From Microglena sp. YARC (lineage: Eukaryota; Chlorophyta; Chlorophyceae; Chlamydomonadales; Chlamydomonadaceae), in assembly GCA_022414725.1 (NCBI GenBank), contig CM039464.1, positions 55,073,879 to 55,137,878 of the forward strand: DNA of 64,000 nt, read 5' to 3'. The translations under genes were made by a program, and so were the position numbers. Each line of letters opens with the position of its first letter. The first letter of the stretch is position 1. Shown piece by piece: positions 36,469 to 45,200 of the stretch. The notes beneath the pieces are model-generated. The model saw only the letters and a list, made by a program, of their open reading frames with translations, ran no database searches and was not told where the DNA came from.

Positions 36469-39083
36469 CTTATTACATGCAGACACCTTCTTCCACACAT
36501 ACCCCTGTCCTTACGCACACGTGCACCCCTCCGTAAAAACCCACTCCCCTCCTTACGCACATGCACACACACCCATGCTACACAGGGTCTCAGCAGCAAA
36601 GGCTTTACAGTCCAGGGCTTCTACAAGGGCACACACACACACACCTTGTTACATGCACACACCTTCTTGCACACATACCCCTGTCCTTACGCACACGTGC
36701 ACCCCTCCGTAAAAACCCACTCCCTTCCTTACACACATGCACACACACACTTATGCTACACAGGGTCTCAGCAGCAAAGGATTCACAGTCTAGCGCTATA
36801 CAAGGACACACACACACGCCTTATTACATGCACACCTTACACACATACCCCTGTCCTTACGCACACGTGCACCCCTCAGTAAAACCCCACTCCCCTCCTT
36901 ACGCACATGCACACACACACCCATGCTACACAGGGTCTCAGCAGCAAAGGATTCACAGTCTAGCGCTATACAAGGACACACACACACGCCTTATTACATG
37001 CACACACCTTACACACATACCCCTGTCCTTACGCACACGTGCACCCCTCAGTAAAACCCCACTCCCCTCCTTACGCACATGCACACACACACCCATGCTA
37101 CACAGGGTCTCAGCAGCAAAGGCTTTGCAGTCCAAGGCTTTGCATTCCAAGGCTTTGCAGTCCAAGGCTTCTACACGGGCAAGCTTCGACCCTATCTTAG
37201 GCCAGGCTACCTCACACACCAGCAGCTCCAAACTACCCCACCCCACCCCCCCAGACACACAAACAAGCAAACCCACTCCCCTCCTTACACACACACAAAC
37301 GCAAAAACACATACAGGTCCTTACACACACACAAACACGCTCAGGTGGTCAGCAGCAACGGCTTTTCAGTCCAGGGCTTCTACATGGGCAAGCCTTGACC
37401 CCATCTTACACACCACCTCCCCAATACCACACACACACATTCACACACACACACACACCGATGTAACACAGGTGCTCAGCGGCAACGGCTTCACAGTCCA
37501 AGGCGTCTACAAGGGAAAGCTTGGACCCCGTCTTAGCCCAGGCTACCACACACTCCAGCAGCTCCTAACTGCCCCCACCCACCCACCCACCCACGGGACA
37601 CAAAAACACAAGCAAACCCACTCCCCTCCTTACACACACACAAACACACCCAGGTGCTCAGCGGAAACGGCTTCACAGTCCAAGGCTTCTACAAGGGAAG
37701 GCTTTGACCCCACCTTAAGCCAGGCTACCTCACAGACCAGCAGCTCCTCACTACCCCCCCCACCCCCCCACCACACACACAGGTGCTCAGCGGCAATGGC
37801 TTCACAGTCCAAGGCTTCTACAAGGGCAAGCTTGGACCTCGCTTTAAGCCAGGCTACCTCACAGACAAGGCTGGTGCTGAGCTGATATTCGAAGTGGACA
37901 CCAGCTTTCCAGAGCACCCCACATCAAGGGTGGAGGTCAGTCTAGGATCTGTTTCACTGCCTTCTGTTTCTTTTTGATCAGTTCTCTCGTGAGCACCCCA
38001 CATCAAGGGTGGAGGTCAGTCTAGGATCTATCTCACTGCCTTCTGTGTCTTTTTGATCAGTTCTCTCGTGAGCACCCCACATCAAGGGTGGAGGTCAGTC
38101 TAGGATCTGTTTCACTGCCTTCTGTTTCTTTTCGATCAGTTCTCTCGTGAGCACCCCACATCAAGGGTGGAGGTCAGTCTAGGATCTGTCTCACTGCCTT
38201 CTGTGTCTTTTTGATCAGTTCTCTCGTGAGCACCCCACATCAAGGGTGGAGGTCAGTCTAGGATCTGTCTCACTGCCTTCTGTTTCTTTTTGATCAGTTC
38301 TCTCGTGAGCACCCCACATCAAGGGTGGAGGTCAGTCTAGGATCTGTTTCACTGCCTTCTGTGTCTTTTTGATCAGTTCTCTCGTGAGCACCCCACATCA
38401 AGGGTGGAGGTCAGTCTAGGATCTGTTTCACTGCCTTCTGTGTCTTTTTGATCAGTTCTCTCGTGAGCACCCCACATCAAGGGTGGAGGTCAGTCTAGGA
38501 TCTGTTTCACTGCCTTCTGTTTCTTTTCGATCAGTTCTCTCGTGAGCACCCCACATCAAGGGTAGGGGTCAGTTTAGGATCTGTGTTACTGTTTTACAGT
38601 CTTCTGCTGCTTCTTTGTGACCACAAATTGATGATCAATGATGACGATCATGATGAACATGATCATGACAAGCTTTACTCCAGGCTATCTTACAGATGTT
38701 GCTGGTCCTGAGCTGATATTTATCATCGTCATCATCATTATCATCATCATCATCATCACTAGCTTTAAGCCAGGCTATCTCGCTGATGTTGCTGGTGCTG
38801 AGCTGATATTCATGATTAACAGCATCAGTATCATCATACTCAGCAGCAGCAGCAGCATTATCAGTAGCAGCAGTAGCAGCAGCAGCAGCAGTAGCAGCAG
38901 TGTCAGGATTATGATCACCATTATCAGCAGCATCCTTATCATCAGCATTAGTACCAGCAGCAGCACCATAATCATCAGCGTCAGCATTATCATCAGCATC
39001 ATACTCATTAGCATCTTTTTCAGCAGCAGCACCAGCACCAGCTATATCCTACAGGTGTTGCTGGTGCCGAGCTGATATTCATT

Positions 39084-39125
<42 letters not shown>

Positions 39126-42100
39126 GTCATCATCATCATCATCTTTCAGCTTTCAGCCAGGCTATATCTCACAGGTGTTAGTGGTGCCGAGCTGATATTC
39201 ATATTCATATTCATATATTCAGAGAACGATCCACAAACTCTGCAGAGTACCACACATCGAGGAACAAAAAATAACCAACTCATAAACTCAGCAAATTAAA
39301 GCAAAACAAAGCTAAACAATACAAAGCTAAAATAACACACGCAAATCAAAGCTTAACTGACCTACGAAAATCATAGCTAAAATAAATTAAACTAAACCAG
39401 GGTACTACATTTTGTCATTTTGGGTTGCCCTTTTGACGCAACTGCCTCCTTTTGGGTTGCGCTTTTGACTCAACTGAAAATGAAACTGCGCGCTGCGCCC
39501 AGAGGGGGTTCAAAAAATTGCGTCAATCGCGCAGTCGGGGCCCAAAACCTTGCGCGGTAGCGCGCAATAGCTGAACTAAAAACTCTCTGCTGCTTAGATA
39601 AGTTTCAAGTTAACGCTCTCCTATGACGGCTGGGAATTGGCCGGTGGGGGAAAAACTAAACGTAACACCCCCTGCCCCTCAGATACGATTCAGGTTAAGA
39701 CTCTCCTTTGGCGGGTGGGGATTGGCCAGGGGGGGGGGGGACTAAACGTAACACCCCCTGCCCCTCATATATTTTTCCTGTCCACCCTCTCCTATGACGG
39801 GTGGGGAGTGGCGGAAGTCAAAAAGAATATCCAAAACCTTTGTCCTAAAGTAAGCTAAATTAAACACCACCTGCACCTCATAAGTTTCCTGTTCACGCTC
39901 TCCTATGACGGGTCGGGAATTGCCGAAATCAAAAAATCAAACCTAAACAAAACAAAGCTAAACTAGCCTAAGCAAATCAAAGCTGAAATAAACTAAAATA
40001 AACACCTTCCGCCCCTCAGATAAGCTTCCTGTTTTGCTCTCCTATAACGGGTGGGGAATGGCAGATCAACAGCACACCTACAAAAAACAAATTAAAATAA
40101 AATAAAGGACGAAAAACATACAAAGACACATAAAACATACAAAAACACATAAATCGTACCAAAATACATAAGCATACCAAAACACATAAACATACGTTAA
40201 CGAATAAAACGTACCAAATCACATAAAACACACCAAATCACAGAAAACATACCAAATCACCCCCAGCGGCTCAGATAAGCTTCCAGTTAACGCTCTCCTA
40301 TGATGGGTCGGTAGTGGCGGCAATCAAAAACATTATCCTTAACCTGTGTCCTAAACGTAAACTAAACTAAATTAAACACCCCCTGCCCCTCTGATATGTT
40401 TCCTGTTCATGCTCTCCTATGACGGGAGGGGAATGGCCGAAATCAAGCCTAAAAATCAAACCTATAAGTCAAACCTGAACACCAAACATAAACGAAACGC
40501 CCTCTGCCCCTCAGATAAGCTTCCTGTTCACGCTCGCCTATGACAGAATGGCCGAAATCAAGCCTAAAAATCAAACCTAAAATCATACCTAAAATCAAAC
40601 CTAAACTAACCCCCCCCCCCTGCCTCTCAGATAAGCTTCCTGTTCACGCTCTTTTATGACGGGTGGGGAATGGCCGAAATCAGCAGCTAACCAACAAATA
40701 ACAACTTGAAATTTAAAAAAATAAAAAAAACATACCAAAACACATAAAATTTACCAAAACACATAAAACATACCAAAACACAGAAAACGTACTGAAACAC
40801 ATGAAACATAGCATAACACATAGAACATGCTAGAACACATAAAACATACCAAAACACATAAAACTTACCAAAACACATAAAACATACTATAACACCCCCT
40901 TCCCCTCAGATAAGCTTCCTGTTCATGCTCTCCTATGACAGGTGGGGAATGGCCGAAATCAAGTGCTAACCCTGTGCTGACCAATAAAAAAAATCAAGAT
41001 CAATAATAATACAAAACGTACCAAGCCACCCCCCTGCTCCTCCGATAAGCTTCCTGTTCACGCTCTCCTCTGACGTGTGGGGAATGGCCGAAATCAACAG
41101 CAAACAAAACAAATGGAAATAGAATAACACAAAAAACATACCAAAACACATCAAACATACCAAGCCACCCCTCTGCGCCTCAGATAAGTTTCCTGTTCAT
41201 GCTCTCCTATGATGGCTGGGGAATGGCGGAAATCAAACCTAAAAATTATACCTAAAAATCAAACCTAAAAATCAAACATAAACAAAAACATCCCCTGCCC
41301 CTCAGATAAGCTTCCTGTCCACGCTCTCCTCCGACGTGGGGGAAATCAACAGAAAAAAACACACAACACATACCAAAACAAATAAAACAGACCAAAACAC
41401 ACAACACATACCAAAACACATAAAACATACCAAAACACACAACACATACCAAAACACATAAAACATACCAAAACACACAACACATACCAAAACACATAAA
41501 ACATACCAAAACACCCCCTGTCACTCAGATAAGCTTCTTGTTCACGCTCTCCTATGACGGGTAGGAAATGGCGGAAATCAAACCTACAAATCAAACCTAC
41601 AAATAAAACCTACAAATAAAACCTACAAATCAAACCTAAACCAGCCTTAAAAAAAAACTGCCCCTCAGATAAGCTTCCTGTTCACGCTCTCCTATGACGG
41701 GTGGGGAATGGCGGAAATCAAGTGCCTCTCCAAGTGTACCTGTGAGACTATCTGGGTCGATGCTAACGGCCATCTCAGAGAGAAGCACTCTGTCTTGAAG
41801 AGTGTGGCTACTGCCATCACACAGCACAAGGAGTGTGAAATGTCGCTGAGAGTGAGTGGTTTGTCAGTGCATTAAAAAGTTTTTTTTGCTGGAAGTGTCT
41901 TGGTTATTTCCTTATTAATCTATATTTTTATATGCGAGAAGCACTCAGTCTTGAGTAATGTGGCTACTGCCATCACACAGCATAAGGAGTGTGAAATGTC
42001 GCTGAGAGTGAGTGGTTTGTTTGTGTATTTAAAAGAGTTTTGCTGAAAGTGAGTGGGTTATTTCCATTTTTATTTTTTTTATATAAGAAGCACCCAGTCA

Positions 42101-42238
42101 TTAAGAATGTGGCTACTGACATCACACAGCATAAGGAGTGTGAAATGTTGCTGAGAGTGAGTGGTTTGTTTGTGTTTGAAAAAGGGGTTTTGCCTATAGA
42201 GGCATATTGAGCGTGAAATGTTGCAGAGAGCGAGCATA

Positions 42239-42274
<36 letters not shown>

Positions 42275-45200
42275 GGGTGTTCGCTGAAAGTGAGTGGGGT
42301 TATTTACTAGTAGTGGGTTATTTACTTATGTTTGTGTATATGATGCACTCAGTCTTGAAGAATGTGGCTGCTGCTATCACACAGCACAAGGAGTGTGAAA
42401 TGTCGCTGAGAGTGAGTGGTTTGTTTGTGCATTAAAAAGTTTTTTTGCTGAAACGGTTGTGTTGGTTATTTCCTTTTTATACATACATTTATGTAAGAAA
42501 CACTCAGTCTTGAAGAATGTGGCTAATGCCATCACACAGCATAAGGAGTGTGAAATGTCGCTGAGAGTTATTACATTACATTACATTACATTACATTACA
42601 TTACATTACATTACATTACATTACACTTACATTACATTACATTACATTACATTACATTACATTACATTACATTACATTACATTACATTACACTACATTAC
42701 ATTACATTACATTACATTACATAACATTACATTACATTACATTACATTACATTACATTACATTACATTACATTACATTACATTACATTACATTACATTAC
42801 ATTACATTACATTACATTACATTACATTACATTACATTACATTACATTACATTACATTACATTACATTACATTACATTACATAACATTACATTACATTAC
42901 ATTACATTACATTACATTACATTACATTACATTACATTACATTACATTACATTACATTACATTACATTACATTACATTACATTACATTACATTACATTAC
43001 ATTACATTACATTAACATTACATTACATTACATTACATTACATTACATTACATTACATTACATTACATTACATTACATTACATTACATTACATTACATTA
43101 CATTACATTACATTACATTACATTACATTACATTACATTACATTACATTACATTACATTACATTACATTACATTACATTACATTACATTACATTACATTA
43201 CATTACATTACATTACATTACATTACATTACATTAACATTACATTACATTACATTACATTACATTACATTACATGTTAAAGTCTACTTGACATCACGAGG
43301 GTGAATGAGACTTTGTGCTTAAACAAAAATAAAAAGCAAAACAAAACATTACATCAGGGGTGTGTCGAGGACAAACAAACCAAACTCCTAACCACCGTTT
43401 TGGTGGCGTAGGTATTATAACCCCTAGAGCAGGAACCAGATCTCAACCACTAACAGTGGCGGAGGTAAGAAGCTAACAAATGACAAGTCATTAGAAAAAA
43501 AAGGAGAATAAATTACGGTGCCACTAAGCAGTCCAAGGCTTCCTGTCTTGCTCTTCTACAAGTAGAAAGATAGGTGGCTAGGTTGCTCCAAAACGTCTTA
43601 GTGCCATTTCCATTCATAAAGGTTCTGAATGTGGAATCGCAGAATTCCACATTCCATACGATTAGGTCGGTTTCCTCATGGATATGCCTATGAATATCTG
43701 GAAACAGCTTCTGGTAGCGGAGGCGAATATCATCATTAAAAGGGCACTCAAACAAACCGTACTGACACGAATATTTAACGTTTTTAATATGTGACGTTTT
43801 TGTTCGGTGACAAGGCAAAATGAGCACCCCTCGAACCCAGGACAGACCAAGCTGCGGGACGGTTTCGCCCAATCTTGAGCACCGTGCGACCCGGGTTTCA
43901 CCCTGCAGAACCCCATTTCGGCCCCTTTGCATCGCCACCAAAGAAAAATGTCAAATTTTAAAAACGTCAAATTTTTCTGTCAGTACGGTGTGCATTTCAT
44001 CCTCAGGCTTTTGGAACCCACACTGCCGACAGTGTCTCATTGAACGGGGGATGTGTGCTCCATCCACCACCCTCATTCTTTCTGTGTTCAGCCAATGGGA
44101 GCCCATTCTAAACTGTGCTATAGAACGAATCTGATCCCACTTATGTAAGGCGGATGTAAAAGGAATCAAGCTGTTCTCATCATTACTGTTGGCTGCAAAC
44201 CATTTCTGGTATCAGAGGCGTTTAAAGCCAGCCCTTCTCTCATTAGGGATGTCTCTGACTGCATTGGTGACATAATGTCATATGATACCTTATTGTCATT
44301 CCCTAGTCATGTTGCACTGCTCGCCGTGTTCAGTTCTGCCTATTCAATTGTTACACCTACCATATTGTCATTCCCTAGTCGTGTTGCACCTATTCAAATG
44401 TATGCTATAGCTCAACGTGTTCAGTTCTGCCTATTCAAATGTATGCTCCAGTCCAGGGGTAGCCAAATAGACTGAAGTGTGTACCTTTTATGATGATTAG
44501 GGCTGTCAAGGGTGGCAACCTACGATATATCGTTATCCTACGATATCGTAGGATAATAAGTCGGCATCGCACGATATTTTAGTTTTGCATCCTACGATAT
44601 ATCGTTATCCTACGATTAATCGTGTTACTTATGACGATATATCGTGTTACCTGAAAGCTAACTGAAAAAACAAAAAATAACTATGGCCGAAATATCGCGA
44701 CCTAAAAAACCCAGGATAAACTCGACTCAAGGCCGCCTTTCGAATTTTCATTCATCTGTGGTCCACGAAAACAACTTACAATTCGGTAGGTCGGCGGTTC
44801 GATTTTCGCCAGGAGCACTGGGTCTAGGCCTGGGAATTCAGAATATAGTCCTTTATTGTACGATATATCGTATGATAATAGAGCACGATAATATCGTGTT
44901 TTCCTATCTTCTTCATGAATGGTTCATTTGATCTGATTTTTTGTGTATGGACATGTAAGGGGTGTTGCCTGTAATATCCCCTTAGTCTCATGCTGATTTC
45001 CCCCCAAAAGGTGTGAACGATATCGTTATCCTACGATAATATCGTAGGATAACGATATTAAAAAATAGTATCGTAGGATATTGACAGCCCTAATGATGAT
45101 GCTTTCGATGTGTTGATGATGAAACTATTGTACCCCAACCGAACAAAACAAGACCAATCCGATCTTATCCCATTCCATCCCACCCATCTTATACCATCCC

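Noticed and set aside
37912..38600. CRISPR-like array because of the regular 79-bp spacing
   Set aside because: There are no distinct spacers (the entire unit repeats), the locus is a eukaryotic intron, and no cas genes are present.
42459..42884. 141-residue ORF with repeated Leu-His-Tyr-Ile-Thr
   Set aside because: Translation of the (ATTAC)n microsatellite joined to a decoy of exon 9.
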